From: an uncultured Pseudomonas sp.
GTDB lineage: Bacteria; Pseudomonadota; Gammaproteobacteria; Pseudomonadales; Pseudomonadaceae
DNA: 64,000 nt
NCBI RefSeq assembly: GCF_946885955.1
Contig: NZ_CAMPHI010000008.1
Span: forward strand, 82,103 to 146,102
Direction of reading: 5' to 3'
Numbering within the stretch: position 1 is the stretch's first letter; each line of letters begins with the position of its first letter. The notes under the pieces are model-generated. The model had not been told where the DNA came from. It made no database searches and saw nothing but the letters and a program-made list of their open reading frames with translations. Position numbers and translations under genes: made by a program. This document shows, piece by piece, positions 1 to 8,500 of the stretch.

Positions 1-481
1 GCGGGGCAAAGAACTGTTTGAGCGCCAGCACCTGGCGGCGATAGCGCAGCGGGTCCTGTGCCAGCAGGCGCAGCTCCGAAAGGCTGTCGAAGACCACCCG
101 CGCCGGGCGAATCCGCTCCACCTCGTTCTGGATCAGGCGGATGGTGCCGCCCAGTTCCATTTCCCAGGGATGCAGGATCGATTGTTGCCGACCGTCGCCG
201 AGTACCTCTTCCGCGGAGGCCAGTTCGAACAACTCGACGCCTTCCAGCGACCAGGCATGGGACGCCGCCACGGCTTGCAGTTCTTCACTGGTTTCGGAGA
301 GGGTGATGTACAGGCAGCGTTCGTTGCGCGCCACGCCTTCCAGGAGGAATTGCAGCGCCAGCGTGGTTTTACCGGCGCCGGGCGAACCCTCCAACAAATA
401 CAAGCGGTTCGGTGGTAGGCCACCACCCAGGATAGCGTCCAGCCCCTGACTGCCCGAAGGAACCCGCTCTGTTGCGTCCAT
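1..481 (-). CDS. KaiC/RAD55-like ATPase, 3' part cut by window edge
   Basis: The first 160 residues of a RecA-fold ATPase read leftwards off the window. It starts MDATERVPSG and has the GLDAILGGGLP segment typical of KaiC-like proteins. Walker A is SPGAGKTTLA at about residue 33, followed by the RCLYITLSET and RVVFDSLSEL strands (the latter the likely Walker B). KaiC-like proteins in non-cyanobacteria are usually signalling ATPases whose clients are unknown. The ATG at 481 is used because the reading frame matches the family from the first residues. Everything after the Walker B region lies outside the window, so it is unclear whether a second ATPase domain follows. Confidence 0.8.
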   Translation of the reverse strand, partial: MDATERVPSGSQGLDAILGGGLPPNRLYLLEGSPGAGKTTLALQFLLEGVARNERCLYITLSETSEELQAVAASHAWSLEGVELFELASAEEVLGDGRQQSILHPWEMELGGTIRLIQNEVERIRPARVVFDSLSELRLLAQDPLRYRRQVLALKQFFAP

Positions 482-761
482 CATTTATAACCTTTGTCTT
501 TGAGGCGTCCCGCCCGTGATGTTGGTGCGGTTGTGCCCATAGGCGTGCCTCTGAATTGGCGCTCATGGCGCTACGGCTTTGCGACTGAAAAGCAGGGAGA
601 TACCGGATTGCTATTTCATCGCCTTGCTGAATAGGACTCGAAGCTGTTTCGGATGTTCACTAAAGGCGTCAGCGAGCCTGGCGCTGACGGCTAAAAAGGT
701 GAACTGGCACCGCCGCTCCTCGCTCAATATTCAGATCAACGCCACGTCAAAGGTAAAGGCC

Positions 762-1010
762 ATGAGCAGACCGCAGGATTCAGCGCGTAGCCCTACGCAA
801 ACCGCGCGAGACCAAGGTGTCCGCGATCAGACCGGGGAGCCGGTCGAGGTGGTGCGCAAGGATATCGAACAGCCCAATCCCGCTACCGAGGAGGTCGATA
901 AAGTGCTGACCCCAACGTCGGTGAAAACTGAGGAGCAGAACGCCGAAAAGATTCGGCAACGCACCGACGAAGTGGAGCAGAAGCTGAAGGAACGGAAGTC
1001 GAATGAGTAA
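762..1010 (+). CDS. small hydrophilic hypothetical protein, 82 aa
   Basis: A short charged protein (MSRPQDSARS...KERKSNE), rich in Glu, Lys, Gln and Thr, with no membrane segment or cysteine. The C-terminal third looks helical. The frame is open upstream to 579, but the ATG at 762 follows an AGGTAAAGG stretch and the upstream part has the composition of noncoding DNA. I do not recognise a family. It is monocistronic between the KaiC-like gene and the LysR gene. Confidence 0.5.
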   Translation: MSRPQDSARSPTQTARDQGVRDQTGEPVEVVRKDIEQPNPATEEVDKVLTPTSVKTEEQNAEKIRQRTDEVEQKLKERKSNE

Positions 1011-1088
1011 GGCTTGAGCCAGGGACATATCCGGCGCACCGGCCGGAGGTAGGCAATAGAAATGCCGCTCACTGGCTAGGGTGAGTGG

Positions 1089-1140
1089 CATCAGCTACAC
1101 GGCCTTGTCGTCCTTGATCGCTTCGATGGCGATTGGGGCG
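1089..1140 (-). pseudogene. fumarase gene fragment (48 of 52 bases match fumA)
   Basis: These 52 bases match 4751-4802 inside the class I fumarase gene at 48 positions by direct comparison, in the same orientation. The matched stretch encodes the IEAIKDNKAVYLM segment. Similarity stops abruptly on both sides and the flanks do not code for fumarase. It is probably the last trace of a second fumarase-like gene, or of a small duplication. Confidence 0.6.
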
Positions 1141-1196
1141 ACTGGACCTGCCACCTGTTCAACCGCCTGCTGGGCGCGGCGGCACCAGGGAACCTG

Positions 1197-2102
1197 TCAG
1201 TTCTCCAGCAGGTCGTTCAGCAGCCAATCCCGGAAAACGCCAGCCGCTGGCGAAAGCGGCTTGTTCTTGGCGTACACCAGGTAATCGTCGATCCCGGTGC
1301 AGTAGCAGTGTTCGCTGACGCGCCTGATCTCTCCGCTTTTCAGCATGGCGTGGGTCATGAACTCCCAGCCCAGGCCAATCCCCATGCCCTGGGCCGTGGC
1401 GTCCAGGGCCAGGGTGACCTGGTTGAACAGCTGCGCGTTCTTGGGGATGGTGAAGGCGATGCCGAAGTGACCGAACCAGTCGATCCAGGTCGGCCAGCGC
1501 CAGGCATTCGGGTCCAGATGAATCAGGCGCTGATCCAGCAACTCCTCCGGCTCCAGCGGGCCCTCGACCGGGTAGTCGTAACGGCACACCGGGTAGATCC
1601 GTTCTTTGAACAGCAGATGGCTGTGCAGCGGCATGCGCCAGTTGGCGGTGCCGTTGAGTACCCCCAGGTCGAAGCGCAGGCATGAGGATTCGGAGATGTC
1701 GTTGGTGGCGTAGATATTGACGGTGATATCCGGGAACTGGGTGTTGAAACGGGCAATCCGCGGGAACAGCCAGTAATGCGACACCGCCTGGGTACAGGTT
1801 ATGGTGACGCTCTGGTTGTCCGACCAGCGCCGAATCCGGCTGACGCTATCGGTCAGCTGCTGCAGCATGGCGTTCACATCGCTATGGAATTCCCGCCCGG
1901 CATCGGTCAGCAACAGCTGGCGTCCTTCTCGACTGAACAGTTCGAACCCCAGGCTTTGTTCGAGCAAGTGGATCTGCTTGCTGACCGCGCTCTGGGTGAT
2001 GCACAGCTCCTCCGCCGCCTTGGTGAAGCTGCGATAGCGTGCGGCCGCCTCGAAGAAAACCAGGGCGTTCAGGGGTGGCAGGTGGCGGAAATTGGTCTTC
2101 AT
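1197..2102 (-). CDS. LysR-family transcriptional regulator (GcvA-like)
   Basis: 301 aa, normal LysR length. The N-terminal winged helix covers about residues 7-66, with recognition helix FTKAAEELCITQSAVSKQIH, followed by a type 2 periplasmic-binding effector domain. The LNALVFFEAAARYRSF start and the domain pattern resemble the GcvA/choline-sulfate regulator branch. It reads divergently from purU-folD, and a perfect 9-bp-arm palindrome lies 50-68 bases upstream of its start, so autoregulation and control of the neighbouring operon are plausible. Effector unknown. Confidence 0.88.
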   Translation of the reverse strand: MKTNFRHLPPLNALVFFEAAARYRSFTKAAEELCITQSAVSKQIHLLEQSLGFELFSREGRQLLLTDAGREFHSDVNAMLQQLTDSVSRIRRWSDNQSVTITCTQAVSHYWLFPRIARFNTQFPDITVNIYATNDISESSCLRFDLGVLNGTANWRMPLHSHLLFKERIYPVCRYDYPVEGPLEPEELLDQRLIHLDPNAWRWPTWIDWFGHFGIAFTIPKNAQLFNQVTLALDATAQGMGIGLGWEFMTHAMLKSGEIRRVSEHCYCTGIDDYLVYAKNKPLSPAAGVFRDWLLNDLLEN

Positions 2103-2151
2103 GGCCTGTCCTAGAGCGGTTCGCCGAGGCGGTATCGGAATGCCGGTAGAT

Positions 2152-2170
2152 GGATTCCATTATGGAATCC
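2152..2170. promoter_or_regulatory. palindromic operator, probable LysR site
   Basis: GGATTCCAT-T-ATGGAATCC is a perfect inverted repeat with 9-base arms and a 1-base centre. It contains the T-N11-A pattern of LysR boxes. A related half-site (AATCCATTGTGG) lies at about 2186. The location between the LysR gene and the divergent purU operon fits a regulatory site. Binding is inferred. Confidence 0.65.
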
Positions 2171-2320
2171 GTGGATGCTAACAAATCCATTGTGGTGCTC
2201 ACCAGCATAGCTAATATCTGGCCTTGAATCCGGCCAGTGAAGCGCCTCAAGGCGAAGCGAGGAGAACCGGTCAAGCCTGAATACCTGAGGTAATGGAATG
2301 CTAAAAAGCGTGCTGCCTAG

Positions 2321-2494
2321 GAGCTGCCCAGGCTGCCATCGCTTTGCCAGGACGGCGACCCTTGCGTCTCGCCGGTCGACCCGGACAGGCCGTGGATGCT
2401 CGCCCGGCAGAAGCCGCGCCGCTACAGGAACCAGCCGATCCGCAAGCGCTCGATCGCCCACGCCGCCGAGTTCCAGCCATCGGGACAGTCCTGA
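2321..2494 (+). other. possible decayed coding remnant upstream of purU
   Basis: The 2171-2541 gap holds no intact gene. One frame stays open from 2321 to a TGA at 2492-2494 and reads like coding sequence (DGDPCVSPVDPDRPW, then MLARQKPRRYRNQPIRKRS). It has no start codon or ribosome site, and I cannot assign a family. It may be the C-terminus of a deleted gene or chance in GC-rich DNA. Confidence 0.2.
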
Positions 2495-2541
2495 TGGACA
2501 CCAAGAACCCAACCACCGTCGCCTCAATTCCGGAGCCGTCC

Positions 2542-3396
2542 ATGAGCGTCAAGAAATTCGTTCTCACCCTCGCCTGCGATGATCGTCAAGGCATAGTCGC
2601 CGCCGTTGGCAACTGCATCGCGGCGCAGAGCGGCAACATCATGGAAAGCGGCCAGTATGTGGACCCGGACAACAACCGGTTCTTCATGCGGGTGTGCTTT
2701 ATCGTCGACGAAAAGCTGAGCATGGATGGCTTCAAGCAAGGCTTCGCGCCCGTTGCCCTGGCGTATGGGATGGACTGGCAGGTATACGACCTGAACATCA
2801 AGCCACGGGTGATGATCATGGTGTCGCAGCTCGGTCATTGCCTGAACGACCTGCTCTATCGCAACAGCATCAACCAACTGCCGATGGAGCTGGTGTCGCT
2901 GGTCTCCAATCATCAGACCTTCCGCCGCCGGGCCGAGCATGAGGGGATCCCGTTCTTCCATATGCCGATCACCGCGGAAAACAAGGTCGAGCAGGAAGCC
3001 CTGATGCTCGAGCTGGTCCGCGAGCAGAAGATCGACCTGATCATCCTCGCCCGCTACATGCAGATCCTCTCCGACGATCTGTCCCGCGAACTGGCCGGCA
3101 AGGTGATCAACATTCACCACTCGTTCCTGCCCAGTTTCAAGGGCGCGCGGCCTTATCATCAGGCGCACTCGCGCGGCGTGAAGCTGATCGGCGCCACCGC
3201 CCACTACGTCACCGCTGACCTGGACGAAGGTCCGATCATCGAGCAGAACGTGCACCGCGTCGACCACACCGCCACGGCCGACGACATGGTCGCGATCGGG
3301 CGTGACACCGAGAGCCATGTACTGGCCAAGGCCGTGAAACTCCATCTCGAACACAGGATCCTGCTCAATGAAGACCGCACCGTCATTTTTCACTGA
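2542..3396 (+). CDS. purU: formyltetrahydrofolate deformylase
   Basis: 284 aa. Hydrolyses 10-formyl-THF to formate and THF, balancing the cytosolic one-carbon pool. An N-terminal ACT domain ([17 protein letters not shown]) is followed by the formyltransferase fold with catalytic Asn-His-Asp in [20 protein letters not shown] and [10 protein letters not shown]. The ATG at 2542 has GGAG six bases upstream; an in-frame ATG at 2494 would add 16 residues. The gene overlaps folD by 29 bases, so the two are co-transcribed. In pseudomonads such purU-folD pairs often serve formaldehyde/methyl disposal during betaine-sarcosine breakdown, but no sarcosine oxidase genes are visible here. Confidence 0.95.
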   Translation: MSVKKFVLTLACDDRQGIVAAVGNCIAAQSGNIMESGQYVDPDNNRFFMRVCFIVDEKLSMDGFKQGFAPVALAYGMDWQVYDLNIKPRVMIMVSQLGHCLNDLLYRNSINQLPMELVSLVSNHQTFRRRAEHEGIPFFHMPITAENKVEQEALMLELVREQKIDLIILARYMQILSDDLSRELAGKVINIHHSFLPSFKGARPYHQAHSRGVKLIGATAHYVTADLDEGPIIEQNVHRVDHTATADDMVAIGRDTESHVLAKAVKLHLEHRILLNEDRTVIFH

Positions 3397-4261
3397 TACC
3401 CCGCGCACGATCGATGGCAAGGCCGCTGCCGCCGCCGTGATCGCCGAGGTCAAGGCCAGTGTCGACGCCGAGGGCCTGCGCCCGGGCCTCGCGGTAATCC
3501 TGGTCGGCAAGGATCCGGCCAGCGCCGTGTATGTGCGCAACAAGAGCCGGCGCGCCGAGGAGTGTGGCTTTCTCTCGCGCCAGTACGACCTGGCGGCAGA
3601 GACCAGCGAGCAGCAGTTGCTGGAACTGATCGCCCGGCTCAATGGCGAGCCGGATATTCACGGCATCCTGGTGCAACTGCCGCTGCCGGCACAGATCGAT
3701 GCGCAGAAGGTGATCCAGGCCATCCATCCGCTGAAGGATGTCGACGGTTTCCACCACGTGAACGTCGGCCATCTCGCCACCGGGGCGCTCAAGGACGCGC
3801 TGATCCCCTGCACGCCGCTGGGGGCGCTGCAGCTGATCCAGATGCAGCTCGGCGAGAACCTGCGCGGCAAGCACGCGGTGGTGATCGGCCGCTCGAACAT
3901 CGTCGGCAAACCCATGGCCAGCCTGCTGCTGCAGCACGACTGCACGGTGACGATCGTGCATAGCCGCACCCTGTCCCCGCAAGCCATCTGCCGGCAAGCC
4001 GACATCGTCGTCGCGGCGGTGGGCGTACCGGGGCTGGTCAAGGCCGACTGGGTCAAGCCGGGCGCACTGGTCATCGACGTGGGGATCAATCGGGTCGACG
4101 ACCCTGAGGGCGGTACCCGCCTGGTGGGCGACGTGGACTTCGACGCCGTATCGCCCTTGGCATCGGCCATCACTCCGGTGCCTGGCGGCGTCGGTCCGAT
4201 GACCATCGCCATGCTGATGCACAACACGCTGAGGGCGGCGCGGCGCTTGGGTGGCGGGTAG
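3368..4261 (+). CDS. folD: bifunctional methylene-THF dehydrogenase / methenyl-THF cyclohydrolase
   Basis: 297 aa. Interconverts 5,10-methylene-, 5,10-methenyl- and 10-formyl-THF with NADP. The catalytic lysine sits in [13 protein letters not shown], the NADP site in [17 protein letters not shown], and the C-terminal [12 protein letters not shown] signature is intact. Its start lies inside the end of purU, so the pair forms a short pathway from methylene-THF to formate. Because this copy is coupled to purU, it may be a second folD rather than the housekeeping one; only the whole genome could tell. Confidence 0.95.
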   Translation: MKTAPSFFTDTPRTIDGKAAAAAVIAEVKASVDAEGLRPGLAVILVGKDPASAVYVRNKSRRAEECGFLSRQYDLAAETSEQQLLELIARLNGEPDIHGILVQLPLPAQIDAQKVIQAIHPLKDVDGFHHVNVGHLATGALKDALIPCTPLGALQLIQMQLGENLRGKHAVVIGRSNIVGKPMASLLLQHDCTVTIVHSRTLSPQAICRQADIVVAAVGVPGLVKADWVKPGALVIDVGINRVDDPEGGTRLVGDVDFDAVSPLASAITPVPGGVGPMTIAMLMHNTLRAARRLGGG

Positions 4262-4265
4262 CTCG

Positions 4266-4436
4266 GGCCAAACCCTGCGCGAACTGGCCCGGGGCGGCAT
4301 GATCATCTTCCTGGTCGAGCAGAACGCCGATCGCGCCCTGCGCCTGTCCAACCGCGGCTATATGATGGTCAACGGCAGCGGCGAGGAACTGCTGGGCAAC
4401 GAAGGGGTACGCCACGCCTGCCTGGGCGGGTGCTGA
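4266..4436 (+). pseudogene. C-terminal remnant of a branched-chain amino acid ABC ATPase (LivF)
   Basis: The last ~57 codons of a LivF-type protein: ELARGGMIIFLVEQNADRAL, then LSNRGYMMVNGSGEELL and GVRHACLGG. The H-loop region and terminal VRxxYLG-like motif are recognisable, but the ATPase core is missing and no Liv permease genes are nearby. It begins directly after folD, so a deletion probably joined folD to the livF tail. Confidence 0.75.
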
Positions 4437-4481
4437 GCGGGGGCGTCGCAACGAGGCGCGCCGATTGACCGCGAAAACGCA

Positions 4482-4506
4482 GAAGCCCGGCACTTGGCCG
4501 GGCTTC
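4482..4506. terminator. rho-independent terminator downstream of fumA
   Basis: GAAGCCCGGC-ACTTG-GCCGGGCTTC, 10-bp perfect stem. On the minus strand it is followed by GCGTTTT, on the plus strand by TTCT, so it may work in both directions. Confidence 0.75.
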
Positions 4507-4534
4507 TTCTTGCAGCTTGTCGCTTGCGGCTGCC

Positions 4535-6058
4535 TTACTTCACTTCAACCGCCAGGCTGTCGTGGATCTTCTTGTTCCAGATCGCCGGGCCGGTGATATG
4601 TACCGACTCGCCGTTGGTGTCGACCGCCACGGTGACCGGCATGTCCTTGACCTCGAACTCGTAGATCGCTTCCATCCCCAGCTCGGGGAAGGCCAGCACC
4701 TTGGACTTCTTGATCGCCTGGGCCACCAGGTAGGCGGCGCCGCCGACGGCCATCAGGTACACGGCCTTGTTGTCCTTGATCGCTTCGATGGCGATAGGGC
4801 CGCGCTCGGATTTACCGATCATGCCGAGCAGGCCGGTACTTTCGAGGATCTGCCGGGTGAATTTGTCCATCCGCGTGGCGGTGGTCGGGCCTGCTGGGCC
4901 GACCACTTCTTCGCGCACCGGGTCGACCGGGCCTACGTAGTAGATAAAGCGGCCTTTCAGATCGACCGGCAGGCTTTCGCCTTTATTGAGCATATCGACC
5001 ATGCGCTTGTGCGCAGCATCGCGGCCGGTGAGCATCTTGCCGTTGAGCAGCACGGTTTCGCCCGGTTTCCAGCTCTGTACGTCTTCCGGGGTGAGGGTGT
5101 CGAGGTCTACGCGGCGCGCGCTCGGGCCGGCTTCCCAGACGATTTCCGGGTAGGCGGACAGGTCCGGCGCTTCCAGTTCGGCCGGGCCGGAGCCGTCGAG
5201 TACGAAGTGGGCGTGGCGGGTGGCGGCGCAGTTGGGGATCATGCACACCGGCAGCGAGGCGGCGTGGGTCGGGTAATCCATGATCTTCACGTCGAGCACG
5301 GTGGTCAGGCCGCCGAGGCCCTGGGCGCCGATGCCCAGCTGGTTGACCTTCTCGAACAGCTCCAGGCGCAGCTCCTCAATGCGGTTCTGCGGGCCGCGGG
5401 CTTGCAGTTCGTGGATGTCGATGTGCTCCATGAGCACTTCCTTGGCCATCACTGCGGCCTTCTCGGCGGTGCCGCCGATGCCGATGCCGAGCATGCCTGG
5501 CGGGCACCAGCCGGCACCCATTTCCGGCACGGTCTTGAGTACCCAGTCGACGATCGAGTCGGACGGGTTGAGCATGGCCATCTTCGACTTGTTCTCGGAG
5601 CCGCCGCCCTTGGCCGCGACGTCCACTTCGACCTTGTCGCCGGGGACGATGGAGTAGTGGATCACCGCCGGGGTGTTGTCCTTGGTGTTTTTACGCGCGC
5701 CGGCCGGGTCGGCCAGGATCGAGGCGCGCAGGACGTTTTCCGGCAGGTTGTAGGCGCGGCGCACGCCCTCGTTGATCATGTCGTCGACGCTCATGGTGGC
5801 GCCGTCCCAGCGCACGTCCATGCCGACCTTGATGAATACGGTAACGATGCCGGTGTCCTGGCAGATCGGCCGGTGGCCGGTGGCGCACATGCGCGAGTTG
5901 ATCAGGATCTGTGCCATGGAATCGCGTGCGGCCGGGGACTCTTCTTTCAGGTAGGCCTCATGCATGGCCTGGATGAAGTCCACGGGGTGGTAATAAGAGA
6001 TGAACTGCAGGGCGTCGGCGACGCTCTGAATCAGGTCGTCTTGTTTGATCACGGTCAT
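4535..6058 (-). CDS. fumA: class I fumarate hydratase (iron-sulfur)
   Basis: 507 aa, the usual length of the fused N- and C-terminal class I enzyme. It hydrates fumarate to malate in the TCA cycle and carries an oxygen-sensitive 4Fe-4S cluster. Visible landmarks are GHRPICQDTGIVTVFIKVG (first cluster cysteine), GIGGTAEKAAVMAKE, CMIPNCAATRHAHF, and the C-terminal GPTTATRMDKFTRQILESTG. The start is the ATG at 6058 with AGGAGCACTTGC upstream. It is divergent from the diguanylate cyclase gene, the arrangement seen at P. aeruginosa PA4333/PA4332. Confidence 0.95.
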   Translation of the reverse strand: MTVIKQDDLIQSVADALQFISYYHPVDFIQAMHEAYLKEESPAARDSMAQILINSRMCATGHRPICQDTGIVTVFIKVGMDVRWDGATMSVDDMINEGVRRAYNLPENVLRASILADPAGARKNTKDNTPAVIHYSIVPGDKVEVDVAAKGGGSENKSKMAMLNPSDSIVDWVLKTVPEMGAGWCPPGMLGIGIGGTAEKAAVMAKEVLMEHIDIHELQARGPQNRIEELRLELFEKVNQLGIGAQGLGGLTTVLDVKIMDYPTHAASLPVCMIPNCAATRHAHFVLDGSGPAELEAPDLSAYPEIVWEAGPSARRVDLDTLTPEDVQSWKPGETVLLNGKMLTGRDAAHKRMVDMLNKGESLPVDLKGRFIYYVGPVDPVREEVVGPAGPTTATRMDKFTRQILESTGLLGMIGKSERGPIAIEAIKDNKAVYLMAVGGAAYLVAQAIKKSKVLAFPELGMEAIYEFEVKDMPVTVAVDTNGESVHITGPAIWNKKIHDSLAVEVK

Positions 6059-6307
6059 GCAAGTGCTCCTTTATTGGGGAACATCTGGATTATTGCGGAA
6101 CATCTAAGGGAACGCCGGACCACGACCCGACGCAGCTACAAAAACGGCGGCGCAGTATATCGCGCCTGCGTCGCCGGGCACAGTCGACCTACTCGGGCGC
6201 GGGCTCGGCGTTACCCATGGGCAGGTTCCGACGGGCTTCTAGGCATTTCGGGAGCGTGGGGGTAGAGTGACGGCTAGATGCCAGTATGGGACGGAGCCCA
6301 TGAGCCC

Positions 6308-7435
6308 ATGAGCGCAAACAGCCAGCGGGTCACTCAGCGAACACTCCAGAATCTGCTGCTGAAGCGTTTCGGCATGGCAGTGTCGACCTATGCGCTGACC
6401 GCAATACTCTGCTGGGTGGCCCTGTTCAATGGGCTGCTGCGCGCCTCGGTGCTGGATGCCCTGTTGTTTTCCGCGCTGGTGCTGTTGAGCCAGGCGGTGT
6501 TCCTCTGCCTGTTCCTGTCTTGCGCCAATCTGCGTTTTCGTGATCCCAGCCTGACCGAGGCTCAGGTCCTGGTCGCGCTGTTCTGGCATACGCTGTTGAT
6601 GTCGCTGTGCGTCGATGGGCGTGGCAGTCTGCTGGTGGTGTATGTGCTGATCCTGTTGTTCGGCATCATCAACCTGCCGCCGAAGGTGTTCGTACGCTGC
6701 TCGTTGCTGGCGTTCTTCGGCTTTGCCGCGATCAATTTGTACGAGGCCTACAGCTTTCAGCTGAGCCGGCCCGCGGCGGCGATCATGCAGGTCAGTGTGC
6801 TCGGCGGTGTGTTGATATGGCTGAGTCTGTTTGCCAGCTATATCCAGACGATGCGCAAGCGTATGCGGCAGCGCCGCCTGGCGTTGCAGGCGCACCAGGA
6901 CACCATGCGTGGCATGATGCGACAACTCGAGGACCTGGCCTCCACCGACGAACTCACCGGGTTGTATAACCGTCGGCATTTCCTGCGTCTGGCCGTGCGC
7001 GAACTGGCCAATCTACGTCCTGATCGTTTGCACGGCCTGGCCCTGATCGATCTGGATTATTTCAAGCGGATCAACGACGCCCATGGCCATGCCTCGGGCG
7101 ACCGGGTCCTGCAGACTTTCGCCAGGGTGGCGCGCACCTGCCTGCGTGACGCCGATATCATTGCCCGCTATGGCGGGGAGGAATTCGTTCTGTTGTTGCC
7201 CAATACCGATGCCGATCAACTCACCGCCTGTTGCGAGCGCTTGCGCATAGCCTATGGCCAGGCGAAACCCCTGGGTCTCGATCTGGAGGGGCTGAGCCTG
7301 TCCGTAGGGATGACCCTGCTGAGTCCCGGTGACGACCTGGATGAGGCGCTGAATCGCGCCGATGAGGCGCTGTACCAGGCGAAAAACAGCGGTCGCAATC
7401 GCTGCGCCGCGACCTGGAAAAACGTCAGTGCCTGA
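6308..7435 (+). CDS. membrane diguanylate cyclase (SadC position)
   Basis: 375 aa. About six hydrophobic helices fill residues 20-185, then a short linker and a GGDEF domain (about 210-370) with STDELTGLYNRRHFL, DLDYFKRINDAHGHASGD and an intact GGEEF active site. It should make c-di-GMP. An RxxD-type inhibitory site before GGEEF is present as RDAD. The position between fumarase and ferredoxin reductase is that of P. aeruginosa SadC, but this protein is shorter. The ATG at 6308 is preferred (GGAG upstream); an ATG at 6278 would add ten residues. It overlaps the next gene by 8 bases. Confidence 0.85.
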   Translation: MSANSQRVTQRTLQNLLLKRFGMAVSTYALTAILCWVALFNGLLRASVLDALLFSALVLLSQAVFLCLFLSCANLRFRDPSLTEAQVLVALFWHTLLMSLCVDGRGSLLVVYVLILLFGIINLPPKVFVRCSLLAFFGFAAINLYEAYSFQLSRPAAAIMQVSVLGGVLIWLSLFASYIQTMRKRMRQRRLALQAHQDTMRGMMRQLEDLASTDELTGLYNRRHFLRLAVRELANLRPDRLHGLALIDLDYFKRINDAHGHASGDRVLQTFARVARTCLRDADIIARYGGEEFVLLLPNTDADQLTACCERLRIAYGQAKPLGLDLEGLSLSVGMTLLSPGDDLDEALNRADEALYQAKNSGRNRCAATWKNVSA

Positions 7436-8366
7436 GTTGCGGGTAGGTGACCGTCGGTTACCGGTCGAAGCCAATCGCAATTTGCTGGATGCGCTTCACC
7501 AGGCGGGCATTGCGGTGCCCTACAGCTGTCGCGCCGGTAGTTGCCATGCCTGTCTGGTGCGCTGCATCCACGGTGAACCTCAGGACGACAAACCCGAAGC
7601 GCTGAGTGCGTCGCGTCGTGAGCAGGGTTGGCGGCTGGCCTGCCAGTGTCGGCTGGTCGAGGACTTGCAGGTCGAGGTGTTCGACCCTCTGCGGGACGGC
7701 TTGCCCGCGCAGGTCCACAGTTGCGAATGGCTCAGCCCCAACGTCCTGCGGCTGCGCGTGCTACCCGACCAGCCGCTGCGCTACCGCGCCGGACAGCATC
7801 TGGTGCTGTGGACGGAAAGCGGCGTGGCCCGGCCTTATTCGTTGGCCAGCCTGCCGGGTGAAGATCCCTGGCTGGAGTTTCACCTCGACTGCCGTCAACC
7901 CGGGGCGTTCAGCGACGCCGCGCGCAACTTCCGCGTGGGCCAGCGCCTGCGCCTCGGCGAGCTGCGTGGCGGTGCCCTGCACTACGACCTCGATTGGCAG
8001 ACGCGGCCGCTCTGGCTGTTGGCCGCGGGCACCGGTCTGGCCCCGCTCTACGCGGTGCTGCGCGAGGCCTTGCGCCATGAGCATGGCGCGGAGATTCGCC
8101 TGTTGCACCTGGCCCGCGACAGCGCCGAACACTACCTGGCCGAAGACTTGCGACAACTGGCGGCGGCCCATCCCCAGTTACGGGTCGAGTTGCTCTGCGC
8201 GGCAGAATTACCGGCCGCTTTGGCGGAACTGAAACTTGTTTCACGGCAAACCCTCGCCTTACTCTGCGGCCACCCGAGTAGCGTCGAGGGTTTTATCCGA
8301 CGCCTGTATTTGGCTGGCATGCCACGCAACCAGATGTTTTCCGACCTGTTTTTGCCGCACGCCTGA
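7428..8366 (+). CDS. 2Fe-2S ferredoxin / NAD(P)H reductase fusion
   Basis: 312 aa from a GTG start that overlaps the diguanylate cyclase stop, with GGAAAAA upstream. Residues 1-90 are a plant-type ferredoxin domain with cysteines in SCRAGSCHACLVRC and LACQC. An FAD-binding barrel with RPYSLAS and an NAD domain (LLAAGTGLAPLYAVL, LCGHPSSV) follow. This is the architecture of oxygenase reductases, but no oxygenase is adjacent, so its electron acceptor is unknown. Translation is coupled to the cyclase gene. Confidence 0.85.
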   Translation: MPELRVGDRRLPVEANRNLLDALHQAGIAVPYSCRAGSCHACLVRCIHGEPQDDKPEALSASRREQGWRLACQCRLVEDLQVEVFDPLRDGLPAQVHSCEWLSPNVLRLRVLPDQPLRYRAGQHLVLWTESGVARPYSLASLPGEDPWLEFHLDCRQPGAFSDAARNFRVGQRLRLGELRGGALHYDLDWQTRPLWLLAAGTGLAPLYAVLREALRHEHGAEIRLLHLARDSAEHYLAEDLRQLAAAHPQLRVELLCAAELPAALAELKLVSRQTLALLCGHPSSVEGFIRRLYLAGMPRNQMFSDLFLPHA

Positions 8367-8500
8367 CACGCGGCAAGCTCAAGCGAGTCAATCCAGTGCC
8401 TGCGGGTCTGCTCTCATCTGTCGTTATACGTCGAATGTCCGGCGCGCAGCCTTACGACTCTTGTCCATTGGGCCTTGGTCCCTCCCGATTAGGAAACTTC

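Noticed and set aside
2524..3642. 372-aa open frame on the minus strand
   Set aside because: Antisense of purU and the start of folD; both of those have full catalytic motifs.
4517..6265. 582-aa open frame on the plus strand
   Set aside because: It is the antisense of the class I fumarase gene, rich in His/Arg/Gly/Val, with no family match.
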